In this document: piece by piece, positions 49,784-58,732 of the stretch | How positions within the stretch are numbered: position 1 is the first letter of the stretch | Layout: every line of letters starts with the position of its first letter | From: Actinomadura flavalba DSM 45200 | Lineage (GTDB): Bacteria; Actinomycetota; Actinomycetes; Streptosporangiales; Streptosporangiaceae | DNA: 64,000 nucleotides | NCBI RefSeq assembly: GCF_000374305.1 | Contig: NZ_KB894096.1 | Span: 496,001-560,000 of the forward strand | Reading direction: 5' to 3' | Made by a program: the position numbers and the translations under genes | Notes under the pieces: generated by a model | The model's input: only the letters and a program-made list of their open reading frames with translations | What the model was told of the DNA's origin: nothing | Databases searched by the model: none

Positions 49784-50203
49784 GTGACCACCACCCGCAC
49801 CCCCGACGACCTGTTCGCCGAGTTCCAGCGCGGCGTCCTCGGCGACGGGCTTCCGCTGACCGAGGACATGCTGGCCGAGGACGTCGTCGTGGAGATGCCG
49901 TTCCTGCCCGCCGGGATGCCCCGGCGGATCGAGGGGCGGGACGCCTACCTGGCGTTCTCCGAAGCGGCCGACGCCGGGCACGTCGTGCGGTTCACCGAGT
50001 TCCGCGACGTCGTCGTGCACCGCACCGCCGACCCCGAGGTGATCATCGCCGAGTACGAGCTGGCCGGGACGCGTACCGACACCGGCGCGACCGGCTCCAG
50101 CGGCTTCGTCATCGTGCTGCGGGCGCGCGACGGCCGGATCGCGCACTGGCGCGAGTACCAGAACGTCCCGGCCATGGGCGACCTGATGGGCGGCCTCGGC
50201 TAG
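49784..50203 (+). CDS. NTF2/SnoaL-like fold protein
   Basis: 139 residues of the cone-shaped SnoaL fold: FAEFQRGVLGD, DVVVEMPFLPAG, GRDAYLAFSEAA, then FVIVLRARDGRIAHWREYQN. Family members are isomerases, cyclases or simple binding proteins; no catalytic pair can be assigned. GTG start with a GAAGGAG ribosome binding site. No obvious operon partner. Confidence 0.85.
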   Translation: MTTTRTPDDLFAEFQRGVLGDGLPLTEDMLAEDVVVEMPFLPAGMPRRIEGRDAYLAFSEAADAGHVVRFTEFRDVVVHRTADPEVIIAEYELAGTRTDTGATGSSGFVIVLRARDGRIAHWREYQNVPAMGDLMGGLG

Positions 50204-50211
50204 CGCGTCCG

Positions 50212-50694
50212 TCACCGCACCGGGATCTCCGCCGCGATCAGCGTCCAGGCCAGGAAGACGACGGCGGTCCCGAGCGCCCACGCCAGGGCCGCCGCCGCCA
50301 GGGCGCAGCAGCGGTGCGCGGCGGCGGCGAGGCGGCGCAGCTCGGTGTCGCGGACGGCGGCGGGCAGCGCGGCGCCCAGGCTGGACGGCGTCCACGGCAC
50401 GTCCGGCTCGGCGGGCGCGCCGGTGCGTCCGCGGAATTCACCGAGCGCGGCGAGCATCCCGCGCCGCGCCCGGACCGCGCAGCCCGCCGCGACGCCGAAC
50501 GGGACGGCGGGCCCGGCCAGCAGGACCAGCCCGGCCGGGCCGGTGCCCGCCGCCAGCCGCGCCGCGACACCGGCCAGCACGAGGGCCAGCAGGACGCCCG
50601 TCACCTCCGCGTCGCGGACGCACAGCCGCAGCAGGGCGCAGGCGTGGCCGAGGGGATCGTCCCGGTCGTCCACCCGGTACGGGGCCGTCGTCAT
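50212..50694 (-). CDS. Small membrane protein of unknown function
   Basis: 160 residues with about four TM helices in two pairs (about 33-75 and 125-155) and short cytoplasmic ends. No motif recognised. GGAGAGGAG sits 9 nt before ATG 50694; the frame's GTG two codons upstream is less likely. It converges with the SnoaL-like gene, 8 bp apart. Confidence 0.65.
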   Translation of the reverse strand: MTTAPYRVDDRDDPLGHACALLRLCVRDAEVTGVLLALVLAGVAARLAAGTGPAGLVLLAGPAVPFGVAAGCAVRARRGMLAALGEFRGRTGAPAEPDVPWTPSSLGAALPAAVRDTELRRLAAAAHRCCALAAAALAWALGTAVVFLAWTLIAAEIPVR

Positions 50695-50854
50695 GAGCAC
50701 CGGCTCCTCTCCGGCCGGGAGCGTCCCGGCCGTCCGGCCTCAGCATGCGTCCGTTCCGCCCCGGATTCCGCGTGATGTGACACGGTTCGACGGAGTCGCG
50801 GGCCACACCGGCGTCACCGATGCGCGAGGATGGCCACCGGCGACGGGAGGCGAC

Positions 50855-51517
50855 ATGAGTTACACCGGACACGTCCAGGCCGGCGGACGGCCGGACGTGC
50901 GCGAACTGCCCGGACTGACCGTCACCAAGGTGTCGGTGGGCCCCTACGACAACAACGCGTACCTGCTGCGCTGCACGGCGACCGGCGAGCGGCTGCTGAT
51001 CGACGCCGCCAACGAGGCGGCCCGGCTGCTGGAGCTGGTCGGGGACGGGCCGCTCGGCCGCGTCGTCACCACGCACCGCCACCAGGACCACTGGGAGGCG
51101 CTGGCCGAGGTGGCGGACGCGACCGGGGCGGCGGTGACGGCGCATCCGTTCGACGCCGAGCCGCTACCGGTCCCGGTGACCGACCCGGTCGAGCACGGCG
51201 ACACGATCGCGTTCGGCGCGGTGACGCTGGAGGTGATCCACCTGCGCGGTCACACGCCGGGCTCGATCGCGCTGCTGTACGACGCCGAGGGCGCGGCGGG
51301 CCATCCGCACCTGTTCACCGGCGACAGCCTGTTCCCCGGCGGCGTCGGCAACACCTGGGGCGACCCGACGCGGTTCGCGCAGTTGCTCGGCGACGTCGAG
51401 GAGCGCGTGTTCGACCGTCTCCCCGACACCACGTGGTTCTACCCGGGCCACGGCGACGACTCCACGCTCGGCCGCGAGCGCCCGTCCCTGCCGGAGTGGC
51501 GCCGCCGCGGCTGGTGA
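50855..51517 (+). CDS. Metallo-beta-lactamase-fold hydrolase
   Basis: 220 residues. Metal motif THRHQDHWEAL (HxHxDH), further ligands in RGHTPGS (His), FTGDSLF (Asp) and YPGHGDD (His), the glyoxalase-II-like set. Probably a thioester hydrolase such as a mycothiol-dependent glyoxalase II; substrate not provable. GGGAGG lies 4 nt before ATG 50855. A second MBL-fold gene occurs at 53743 with the same C-terminal region (GHGDSTT versus GHGDDST). Confidence 0.9.
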   Translation: MSYTGHVQAGGRPDVRELPGLTVTKVSVGPYDNNAYLLRCTATGERLLIDAANEAARLLELVGDGPLGRVVTTHRHQDHWEALAEVADATGAAVTAHPFDAEPLPVPVTDPVEHGDTIAFGAVTLEVIHLRGHTPGSIALLYDAEGAAGHPHLFTGDSLFPGGVGNTWGDPTRFAQLLGDVEERVFDRLPDTTWFYPGHGDDSTLGRERPSLPEWRRRGW

Positions 51518-51561
51518 CGGCGCGGCCCGCGCCACCGGCCGGACCGCTCCGGAAACGGGCG

Positions 51562-51591
51562 CGGCCCGCGTGCGAGTTCGCACGCGGGCCG
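51562..51591. terminator. Bidirectional hairpin terminator
   Basis: Perfect 14-bp arms CGGCCCGCGTGCGA / TCGCACGCGGGCCG around a 2-nt centre, between the converging MBL-fold gene (+) and the GPGG small protein (-). Confidence 0.75.
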
Positions 51592-51638
51592 TCTGGGTGG
51601 ATGGAGGGGAATCGAGGTGCGGGGCTCCTGGCCCCGCG

Positions 51639-51788
51639 TCATACGTTGAAGATGCTGACGCCACCCGGGCCCACGAGCAGGCCGAGGACGATCAGAACGA
51701 TGCCCCAGAGGAGGTCGCGCCGGGCGACGATGACGTAGATACCGAAGATGACGAGGGCGACGGCGATGAGCCACAGGATCGTAACCAT
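51639..51788 (-). CDS. GPGG-motif small membrane protein
   Basis: 49 residues. Two TM segments (about 2-20 and 26-41) joined by a short basic loop (VARRDLLW), ending in LLVGPGGVSIFNV. Actinomycete genomes carry similar tiny proteins with a conserved GPGG near the C-terminus; the role is unknown. ATG 51788 with a weak ribosome binding site (GGGGAT). Confidence 0.75.
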   Translation of the reverse strand: MVTILWLIAVALVIFGIYVIVARRDLLWGIVLIVLGLLVGPGGVSIFNV

Positions 51789-51984
51789 GGCGGCGAAATC
51801 CCCTAAGCGGGACACCCCAAACCATGAATCACGTTCTCGCAGGTCAGAGCCATCATTTTCCGTCTCTCGGAATGATCGGATTTCCCCGGGCCACCGGCTC
51901 GCCCGCCGAACCCGGAACCGCCCGCGACGGTCGTTCGTCGTATCCACCGTCAACCGAAGAACGGCGCGAGGGCGGGAGACGGCC

Positions 51985-52587
51985 ATCCACGAACTCGACG
52001 CGGCGGGCGCCGGCGCGGTCCGGGACACCGTGCTGCGCTATCCGGCCGGATCGCTGGTCCTGGTCGCCGGGCTGCCGGGCGCGGGCAAGAGCCACCTGCT
52101 CGACCGCGTCTACCGGATGCGCGGCGACGAGACGCGCCCCTTCGACACCGGCTCGGTGCTGGTGATCGACTCGCGGCAGTCCCGCAACTGGTGGGCGCGC
52201 CCGCTCACGATCTTCCCGCCGCGCTGGCGCGTCCCGCTGGTGCACCTCACGCACGTGTGGCGCATCGCGCGCGCCGTCGCGCAGGGCCGCTCGGTCGTCG
52301 CACACACGCGCGGCACCTGGCCGCATCTGCTGCGCTGGTTCGCGCGGCTGGCGCGGCGGCACGGCGGCGAACTGCACCTCGTCCTGCTGTCGGTCCCGCC
52401 CGAGACGGCGCGCGCGGGCCAGCTCGCCCGCGGCCGCGTCGTCCTGGACCGCACCTTCGCCCGTCACTGCCGCCGCTGGGAACCCCTCGTCCGCCGGGCC
52501 GAGGCGGGCGACACCGCCCCCGCCGCGGGCGCCACCGTCCTCGACCGCGCCGCCGCCGACCGCATCGCCCGCATCACCTTCCGCTGA
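51985..52587 (+). CDS. P-loop ATPase/kinase-like protein, start codon unclear
   Basis: About 200 residues. Walker A VAGLPGAGKSHLLDR, then SVLVIDSRQSRNWWARPL, the pattern of AAA-type or zeta-toxin/kinase-like P-loop proteins. The protein-like sequence IHELDAAGAGAVRDTVL extends upstream of the first usable start (GTG 52030), and GGGAG stands 7 nt before an ATC at 51985. No ATG, GTG or TTG occurs in frame between 51787 and 52030. Either a rare ATC start is used or the protein begins at 52030 (185 aa, P-loop intact). Function unknown. Confidence 0.65.
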   Translation: MHELDAAGAGAVRDTVLRYPAGSLVLVAGLPGAGKSHLLDRVYRMRGDETRPFDTGSVLVIDSRQSRNWWARPLTIFPPRWRVPLVHLTHVWRIARAVAQGRSVVAHTRGTWPHLLRWFARLARRHGGELHLVLLSVPPETARAGQLARGRVVLDRTFARHCRRWEPLVRRAEAGDTAPAAGATVLDRAAADRIARITFR

Positions 52588-52621
52588 TCCGCACCCGGCG
52601 GGAACGGAGCGCCGGGGTGCC

Positions 52622-52627
52622 TAGACT
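52622..52627 (+). promoter_or_regulatory. -10 box TAGACT of the mscR promoter
   Basis: TAGACT lies 30 bp upstream of ATG 52658, with a ribosome binding site GAAAGG at 52645-52650 between them. Here the transcript would have a short leader. Confidence 0.5.
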
Positions 52628-52657
52628 CGGGCGGGACGAACGACGAAAGGTGCCGCA

Positions 52658-53743
52658 ATGACGCAGCAGGTCAGAGGGGTGATCGCCGCCGGTAAGGGGG
52701 CGCCGGTCACGGTGGAGACGATCAACGTCCCGGACCCGGGGCCGGGCGAGGCCGTCGTCCGGGTCCAGGCGTGCGGGGTGTGCCACACCGACCTGCACTA
52801 CCGGGAGGGCGGGATCAACGACGAGTTCCCGTTCCTGCTCGGCCACGAGGCCGCCGGGATCGTGGAGGAGGTCGGCGCCGGGGTCACCGACGTCGAGCCG
52901 GGCGACTTCGTCGTGCTGAACTGGCGGGCCGTGTGCGGGCAGTGCCGGGCCTGTAAGCGCGGCCGCCCGTGGTACTGCTTCGCCACGCACAACGCCCGGC
53001 AGAAGATGACGCTGGCGGACGGCACCGAGCTGTCCCCCGCGCTCGGCATCGGCGCGTTCGCGGAGAAGACGCTGGTGGCCGCCGGGCAGTGCACCAAGGT
53101 CGACCCGGCGGCGCGGCCGGAGGTCGCGGGGCTGCTCGGCTGCGGCGTCATGGCCGGGCTCGGCGCGGCGCTCAACACCGGGAACGCGCAGCGCGGCGAC
53201 ACCGTCGCCGTCATCGGCTGCGGCGGCGTGGGCGCCGCGTCGGTGCTCGGCGCGCGGCTGGCCGGGGCGGCGCGGATCATCGCCGTCGACCTGGACGAGC
53301 GCAAGCTCGCCACCGCGACGGCGCTCGGCGCCACCGACACGGTCGCGGCCCGTGACACCGACGTGGTCGAGGCCGTCCGCGACCTGACCGGCGGGTTCGG
53401 CGCCGACCTCGTCATCGACGCGGTCGGCCGCCCGGAGACCTACGAGCAGGCGTTCTACGCCCGCGACCTGGCCGGGACGGTCGTGCTCGTCGGCGTCCCG
53501 ACGCCGGAGATGCGGCTGGACCTGCCGCTGCTGGACGTGTTCGGGCGGGGCGGGTCGCTGAAGTCGTCCTGGTACGGCGACTGCCTGCCCTCCCGCGACT
53601 TCCCGATGCTCATCGACCTGTACCTCCAGGGCCGTCTCGACCTGGACGCGTTCGTGTCCGAGACGATCCCGCTGGACGGCGTCGAGGACGCGTTCGCCAA
53701 GATGCACCACGGCGACGTGCTGCGCTCGGTGGTGGTGTTCTGA
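52658..53743 (+). CDS. S-(hydroxymethyl)mycothiol dehydrogenase (MscR)
   Basis: 361-residue zinc alcohol dehydrogenase. Catalytic-zinc Cys/His in [10 protein letters not shown] and GHEAAG; structural-zinc Cys set in [22 protein letters not shown] motif [14 protein letters not shown]. The long match to the mycothiol-dependent formaldehyde dehydrogenase group ([20 protein letters not shown]) supports oxidation of the formaldehyde-mycothiol adduct; some members also reduce S-nitrosomycothiol. The stop overlaps the next ATG (TGATG), pairing it with an MBL-fold gene as in mycobacteria. Confidence 0.93.
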   Translation: MTQQVRGVIAAGKGAPVTVETINVPDPGPGEAVVRVQACGVCHTDLHYREGGINDEFPFLLGHEAAGIVEEVGAGVTDVEPGDFVVLNWRAVCGQCRACKRGRPWYCFATHNARQKMTLADGTELSPALGIGAFAEKTLVAAGQCTKVDPAARPEVAGLLGCGVMAGLGAALNTGNAQRGDTVAVIGCGGVGAASVLGARLAGAARIIAVDLDERKLATATALGATDTVAARDTDVVEAVRDLTGGFGADLVIDAVGRPETYEQAFYARDLAGTVVLVGVPTPEMRLDLPLLDVFGRGGSLKSSWYGDCLPSRDFPMLIDLYLQGRLDLDAFVSETIPLDGVEDAFAKMHHGDVLRSVVVF

Positions 53744-54372
53744 TGACGGCCCGCATCGACCATCTCGTCACCTCCGGGACGTTCTCGCTGGACGGCGGCA
53801 CCTGGGACGTCGACAACAACGTGTGGATCGTCGGCGACGACCGGGAGGCGATCGTCATCGACGCCGCGCACGACGCCGACGCGATCGCGGCGGCCGTCGG
53901 CGACCGGCACCTGGTGGCGATCGTGTCCACGCACGGCCACGACGACCACATCGACGCCGCGCCCGCCCTCGCGGTGCGGACGGGTGCCCCGATCCTGCTG
54001 CACCCCGACGACCTGATGCTGTGGAAGCACCGGCACCCGGGCACGGCCCCGCACGGGCCGCTGGAGGACGGCCAGGTGATCACGGTCGCCGGGACCGAGC
54101 TGACCGTGCTGCACACCCCGGGCCACTCCCCCGGCGCGGTCTGCCTGTACGCGCCCGGTCTCGGCACGGTGTTCTCCGGCGACACGCTGTTCTCGGGCGG
54201 GCCGGGCGCGACGGGCCGGTCCTACTCCGACTTCGGCGTCATCATCGGCTCCATCCGGGAGCGGCTGCTGACGCTGCCGCCGGAGACGGTCGTGCGCACC
54301 GGCCACGGCGACTCCACGACGATCGGCGGCGAGGCGCCGCATCTGGAGGAGTGGATCGCGCGCGGTCACTGA
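53743..54372 (+). CDS. Metallo-beta-lactamase-fold hydrolase, mycothiol pathway partner
   Basis: 209 residues. Metal motif STHGHDDHIDAA (HxHxDH), His in TPGHSPGAV, Asp in FSGDTLF, and GHGDSTT at the C-terminus. Co-translated with MscR; a plausible job is hydrolysis of S-formylmycothiol to release formate, completing formaldehyde detoxification. That substrate is inferred from context. Confidence 0.9.
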   Translation: MTARIDHLVTSGTFSLDGGTWDVDNNVWIVGDDREAIVIDAAHDADAIAAAVGDRHLVAIVSTHGHDDHIDAAPALAVRTGAPILLHPDDLMLWKHRHPGTAPHGPLEDGQVITVAGTELTVLHTPGHSPGAVCLYAPGLGTVFSGDTLFSGGPGATGRSYSDFGVIIGSIRERLLTLPPETVVRTGHGDSTTIGGEAPHLEEWIARGH

Positions 54373-54414
54373 CCGGGTTAAGGTCCCTGGGAACGTCGTG
54401 ACCGGGAGGTGCGA

Positions 54415-55140
54415 GTGCGTCCCAGGGGCCTTGCCGCCGCCGCGCTGGGCGTCGCGGCGCTGGCGGGCTGCGGCACGCCGGGCGCCGCGTCGCCCCCGGC
54501 CGCGCCGCCGACGGCCGCCGTCCCCGCGGCGAGCCCGTCCGCCGCGTGGACGCCGCCGCCCGATCCGGCCCGGACGGCCCGTCCGCTCGGGAAGCCGGGG
54601 CGCTGGCGCGTCACGACGTACTACACGGCCGTCGAGAAGTACCACGGCGGAGAGCCGAAGGCCGTGCGGGGCTGCCCGCGACTGCACTGCAAGTGGGGCA
54701 GCACGCCGCTCGGCTCCTATCCCGAGGACTTCCTGAAGATCATCCGGGTGGAGGGCAGCGGGCGCATCACCGAGGGCCCCCGCGCGGGCCGCTACCTCAA
54801 CTGGTCCAGCAGCACCGGCTGGTGGCTCGACACCACTCCGCGCGACTCGGGCGCCCGCCCGCTGCGCGCCTGGGAGTCGGCGGCGGCCGACCGCGACGTC
54901 CTCGCGCGCGGGCAGCGCTTCACGATCGCGGGCTGCGGGAGGAACGGCACCGGCAAGACCGTGCCCGCGCCGGTCTGCACGCTGTTCCAGCGCGCCACCT
55001 GGACGGTGACCGACGTGTTCCGCCCCGGCTGGGGCGGCGAGCACCACGCCGACCTCTACCTCGGCGAGGAGACCGGGCCGGGCTTCACCCGGTCACCGCA
55101 GTACACCACGCTCCACGGCGCCACCCTCGTCGTCGCGTAG
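54415..55140 (+). CDS. Lipoprotein with a 3D/double-psi-beta-barrel-like domain
   Basis: 241 residues. Lipoprotein signal with VAALAGC (Cys about 17), a Pro/Ala-rich linker to about residue 55, then a domain with WRVTTYYTAVEKYHGG, GCPRLHC, and GGEHHADLYLGEE, resembling the 3D/RlpA-type barrel of peptidoglycan-active proteins. Cys residues in the domain may form disulfides outside the cell. GTG 54415 (5 nt after GGGAGG) is preferred over 54409. The 3' end overlaps the converging cyclase gene by 48 bp. The exact enzymatic role is uncertain. Confidence 0.75.
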   Translation: MRPRGLAAAALGVAALAGCGTPGAASPPAAPPTAAVPAASPSAAWTPPPDPARTARPLGKPGRWRVTTYYTAVEKYHGGEPKAVRGCPRLHCKWGSTPLGSYPEDFLKIIRVEGSGRITEGPRAGRYLNWSSSTGWWLDTTPRDSGARPLRAWESAAADRDVLARGQRFTIAGCGRNGTGKTVPAPVCTLFQRATWTVTDVFRPGWGGEHHADLYLGEETGPGFTRSPQYTTLHGATLVVA

Positions 55141-56688
55141 GCCCGGGTCGCGGGGCGAGGCGAGCCGGGTGGGGCGGCCGCGTCCGCGCAGCACGACCTC
55201 GTCGCCGAGGTCCCAGTGCTCCGCCTCGCCGGGGGCGGCGGTGAGCACCGCGCCGGACGCCAGCACGCGGGCGGGCGTGGACTTGGCGAGGTCGGTGAGG
55301 CGGGCGGCCTCGTTCACCGGGTCACCGATGACGGTGTACTCGAAGCGCTCCTCGGCGCCGATGTGCCCGGCGACGGCCTCGCCCGCCGACACCCCGATGG
55401 CCGCCCGGACGGCCGGGACGTCGGCGCGCAGCCGGGTGCCCAGCTCGCGGGCGGCGGCGAGCGCGCGGCCGGGAGCGTCCGGCAGGTCCAGCGGGGCGCC
55501 GAAGATCGCCAGCGCGGCGTCGCCCTCGAACTTGTTGATCCAGCCGCCGTGCGCGCCGACGACCTCCACCACGACGGCGAAGAACGCGTTCAGCAGCCCG
55601 ACGACCTCGGTCGGCGGACGGTCGGCGGCCAGCTCGGTGGAGCCGATGAGGTCGACGAACAGCACGGCGACCTCGCGCTGCTCGCCGCCGAGGTCGATGC
55701 CGTGCTCCAGCGCGACGCGGGCGACGTCCACGCCGACCTGGCGGCCGAACAGGTCGCGCAGGCGCTCGTGCTCGCGCAGCCCGGCGGCCATGTGGTTGAA
55801 CCCGACCTGGAGGCGGCCGATCTCGCTGGCGTCGTAGACGGGCACCTCGACGTCCAGGTCGCCGCGCTCGACGCGCGCCAGCCCGAGCCGGACCGACTCG
55901 ACCGGCGCCGCGATGGCGCGGGCGGCGCCGTAGGTGACGCCGAAGCCGACGGCGAGCGCGGTGCCGCCGAGGATGAGGACGGCGACGGCGAAGTCCACCA
56001 GCGAGACGGTGCGCAGCACGAGCGCGGCGGCGGCCAGCACGATCAGGCCGAGGATCGGCACGACCGTGCCGAGCGCCCAGGCCAGCACCGACCGCGCGAC
56101 GACGCCCGGCAGCCCCGTACGCGTCGGCACGCCCTCGCGCAGCGCGGTCGTGACGGCGCGGCGCAGCATCCGTTCGGTGAGCAGGTAGACGATCGCGCAG
56201 GTGGTGAGGCCGCCGAGCAGGCTCGTCACGCCGAGCTTGGCGGCCAGCAGCGGCGAGAACGGCAGGTTGATCGCGATCCAGCCGACGGTGCCGACCGACC
56301 AGAGCGCCAGGTGGACGCCCATCAGCCGCAGCGGGGCGTAGATGAGCAGCGAGCGGGCGCGTCCGCCGTCCTCACCGGCCAGGAAGACGGCGCTGATGCG
56401 CCGGTACAGCCGGGCGCCGAGCAGCAGGCCGAGCGGCAGCGCCAGCGCGAGGTAGGCGCTGAACAGCCACAGGTTGACGTCGCGCAGCCGTTCGGGGGCC
56501 TCGCCGCCTGGATCGGGCAGCACGACGGTGAACACCAGGACGACGAGGGCGCCGATGAGGTTGGCGAGCCCGGCCGCGATGGTGAGGAGGACGCGGGCGC
56601 GCCGCGCGACGGCCGGGCGCCCGGCACCGGGCGGGCCGTCGATCAGGCGCCAGAGCCCGATCGGCCGCGGCGGCTCGTCACTTCCCAT
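55093..56688 (-). CDS. Membrane-bound class III adenylate/guanylate cyclase with HAMP domain
   Basis: 531 residues. Six TM helices (about 25-265), a HAMP segment (APVESVRLGLARVERGDLDV, then EIGRLQVGFNHM), then a class III cyclase domain. Key residues: metal Asp in LFVDLIGSTELA and FEGDAALAIFG, substrate-selecting Lys in NKFEGD, and the transition-state Asn/Arg in NEAARL, so it should be an active adenylate cyclase. This six-TM-HAMP architecture is that of mycobacterial Rv1318c/Rv3645-type cyclases. ATG 56688 has TACGCT 8 nt upstream. It overlaps the converging lipoprotein gene by 48 bp. Confidence 0.93.
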   Translation of the reverse strand: MGSDEPPRPIGLWRLIDGPPGAGRPAVARRARVLLTIAAGLANLIGALVVLVFTVVLPDPGGEAPERLRDVNLWLFSAYLALALPLGLLLGARLYRRISAVFLAGEDGGRARSLLIYAPLRLMGVHLALWSVGTVGWIAINLPFSPLLAAKLGVTSLLGGLTTCAIVYLLTERMLRRAVTTALREGVPTRTGLPGVVARSVLAWALGTVVPILGLIVLAAAALVLRTVSLVDFAVAVLILGGTALAVGFGVTYGAARAIAAPVESVRLGLARVERGDLDVEVPVYDASEIGRLQVGFNHMAAGLREHERLRDLFGRQVGVDVARVALEHGIDLGGEQREVAVLFVDLIGSTELAADRPPTEVVGLLNAFFAVVVEVVGAHGGWINKFEGDAALAIFGAPLDLPDAPGRALAAARELGTRLRADVPAVRAAIGVSAGEAVAGHIGAEERFEYTVIGDPVNEAARLTDLAKSTPARVLASGAVLTAAPGEAEHWDLGDEVVLRGRGRPTRLASPRDPGLRDDEGGAVERGVLR

Positions 56689-56761
56689 GGTCGTGGAGCG
56701 TAGCCGGTCGCCTCCGCTGTTCCGTACGTCACACCGAGGGCGATTCGTCACATTGACGCGG

Positions 56762-57259
56762 TCAGGTGCGGAGCGGCTCCAGCAGCCGGTGCGGCTTGCG
56801 CAGCGCGACGCTCACGGGGTCGTCGCGGCCCGGCTCGCCGGGTCCGGGGTGGACCTCGACGTCGGCGACGGGCGGCCGTTCCCCGCAGGACGTGCAGGAA
56901 CTGTCGGCGCGCAGGCTCCCGCCGCAGCCCGCGTGGACGAACGTCCGCTGCACGGGCCCCCGGGCGTGATGCCGCAGGCCCCAGCCGCCCAGCGCCATGA
57001 TCACCGGGAACAGTTCGAGTCCGGCGGGGGTCGGCGTGTACTCGGCGCCGGACTTGGCGAGGACGCCGTCGCGGACGAGCGCGGCCAGCCGCGCCGACAG
57101 CACCGCGCGCGGGATGTCCAGGTGGGAGTGGAAGTCGCTGAACCGGCGGACGCCGTAGAGCGCGTCCCGCACGATCAGCAGCGTCCACCGCTCGCCGACG
57201 ATCTCCAGCGCGCGGGCGACGGCGCAGTCCTGCGCGGCGTAGTCCTTGCCGAGTGCCAT
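56762..57259 (-). CDS. HxlR-family transcriptional regulator with C-terminal Cys cluster
   Basis: 165 residues. HxlR winged helix with CAVARALEIVGERWTLLIVRDAL and FSDFHSHLDIPRAVLSARL. The C-terminal extension has HAGCGGSLRADSSCTSCGE, a possible zinc-binding or redox-sensing cluster. Divergent from an MFS exporter, with two GTTCGGTnACCGAAC palindromes in the gap; it probably represses that exporter and itself. ATG is 6 nt after TAGGCT (57271-57266), leaderless. Confidence 0.92.
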   Translation of the reverse strand: MALGKDYAAQDCAVARALEIVGERWTLLIVRDALYGVRRFSDFHSHLDIPRAVLSARLAALVRDGVLAKSGAEYTPTPAGLELFPVIMALGGWGLRHHARGPVQRTFVHAGCGGSLRADSSCTSCGERPPVADVEVHPGPGEPGRDDPVSVALRKPHRLLEPLRT

Positions 57260-57282
57260 GGCCCCAGCCTACCCCGATCGCG

Positions 57283-57339
57283 GTTCGGTGACCGAACTTC
57301 GCTGTGTTACGGTTCCCGTGGTTCGGTCACCGAACCACG
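57283..57339. promoter_or_regulatory. Two HxlR-type operators GTTCGGTnACCGAAC
   Basis: Site 1 (57283-57297) has 7-bp arms; site 2 (57317-57339) is a perfect palindrome with 11-bp arms CGTGGTTCGGT/ACCGAACCACG around one base. Centres are 38 bp apart. They lie between the divergent HxlR and MFS genes. Confidence 0.75.
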
Positions 57340-57358
57340 ATTCCCCCGAGGAGCACCC

Positions 57359-58732
57359 GTGACGACGACTCTGCCGCGTCCTCCCCGCACGGCCACGGCC
57401 GTGCTCGCCCTGCCCGCCGCCGCGACCCTGCTCGCGCTGATGAACTACACCGCCCCGATCGCGACCCTGCACGGCACCGCCACCGCGCTCGGCGCGGGCG
57501 CCGGCGGCACGATCTGGATCCTGTCCGCCGTCAACCTCGGCCTGGCCGCCGCGCTGCTCCCCGCCGGGAGCCTCGCCGACGACCACGGCCGCCGCCGCGT
57601 CTTCGTCCTCGGCGCGCTGCTGCTGGCCGCGACGAGCCTGCTGTGCGCGGCGGCGCCCGACGTCGTCTGGTACTCGGCCGGGCGGATCGGCCAGGGCGCC
57701 GCCAGCGCCGCGCTGCTCGCGGCGGGGCTCGGCGTCATCGGGGCGTCCGCGCACGGCGAGCAGCGCGCCCGGGGCACGACGCTGTGGGGGGCGATGCTCG
57801 GCCTCGGCATCGCGCTCGGCCCGCTCGCCGCCGCCGTCCTGGACGCGGCCGGCTGGCGGCTCTGGTACGTCGTGACGGCGCTCGCCGCGCTCGCCCTCGC
57901 GGCCGTCGCGCGGCGGACGCTGCCCGAGTCCCGCGCGGCGCACCGGCGCGGGCTGGACGTGCCCGGCGTCCTCACCCTCGCGGGCGGGTCGGCGGCGCTG
58001 CTCACCGCCGTGACGCTCGGCCGCACCGGCTGGCGCGCCCCCGGCGTCGCGGTCGCGTTCGCGCTCGCCGCGCTGCTGCTCGCCGCGTTCACGGTCATCG
58101 AGCTACGGCGGGCGCGGCCCATGCTCGACCCCCGGCTGCTGCGCCGCCCGCTGTTCCTGCTGTCGGTCACCGGCGCGTTCGTCGTCGGCGTGGGCGTCAT
58201 CGGCGGCATGAGCCTGCTCGCCCCCGTCCTCGACCAGGGTCTCGGCCTGTCCACGCTCGGTGCCGCGCTGCTGTTCACCGTCTGGTCCGGGGTGTCGTTC
58301 GTCGCCGCGCTCGGCGTCCGGCGGCTGCCGCCGCACTGGCACCCCGGCAGCCTGCTCGCCCTGGCCCTGGCGCTGTCCGGGATCGGCACGCTGGCGCTGC
58401 TGGGCCTCGACGCCGGGACGCGGTGGTGGACGCTCGTGCCGGGCCTGGTCATCGCGGGCGTCGGCAGCGGCGTCGGCAACGCGATGCTGGCCCGGCTGGC
58501 GCTGGAGGGCGTCCCGCCCGAGCAGGCGGGCATGGGCTCGGGCGCGGCCAACACCGCGCGCTACGTCGGCGCGTCCGTGGGCGTCGCCGTGATGATCGCG
58601 ATCGCGTCGGCGGCGGGCGGCGACGACCCGGCCGGGCTGCTGCGCGGCACCCCCGTGGCGCTGGGCGTCGGCGGGGTCCTGTGCCTGCTGGGCGCGGGGC
58701 TCGCGCTCGTCGTCAGGCGAGTTCCTCGATGA
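57359..58732 (+). CDS. MFS drug exporter (DHA2-like)
   Basis: 457 residues with about 14 TM helices. Motif A GSLADDHGRRRVFVLG after TM2, and motif C-like GLGIALGPLAAAVL in TM5, both typical of drug:H+ antiporters. GTG start with GAGGAG 5 nt upstream. Divergent from and probably repressed by the HxlR regulator. It overlaps the converging VWA gene by 20 bp. Confidence 0.92.
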   Translation: MTTTLPRPPRTATAVLALPAAATLLALMNYTAPIATLHGTATALGAGAGGTIWILSAVNLGLAAALLPAGSLADDHGRRRVFVLGALLLAATSLLCAAAPDVVWYSAGRIGQGAASAALLAAGLGVIGASAHGEQRARGTTLWGAMLGLGIALGPLAAAVLDAAGWRLWYVVTALAALALAAVARRTLPESRAAHRRGLDVPGVLTLAGGSAALLTAVTLGRTGWRAPGVAVAFALAALLLAAFTVIELRRARPMLDPRLLRRPLFLLSVTGAFVVGVGVIGGMSLLAPVLDQGLGLSTLGAALLFTVWSGVSFVAALGVRRLPPHWHPGSLLALALALSGIGTLALLGLDAGTRWWTLVPGLVIAGVGSGVGNAMLARLALEGVPPEQAGMGSGAANTARYVGASVGVAVMIAIASAAGGDDPAGLLRGTPVALGVGGVLCLLGAGLALVVRRVPR

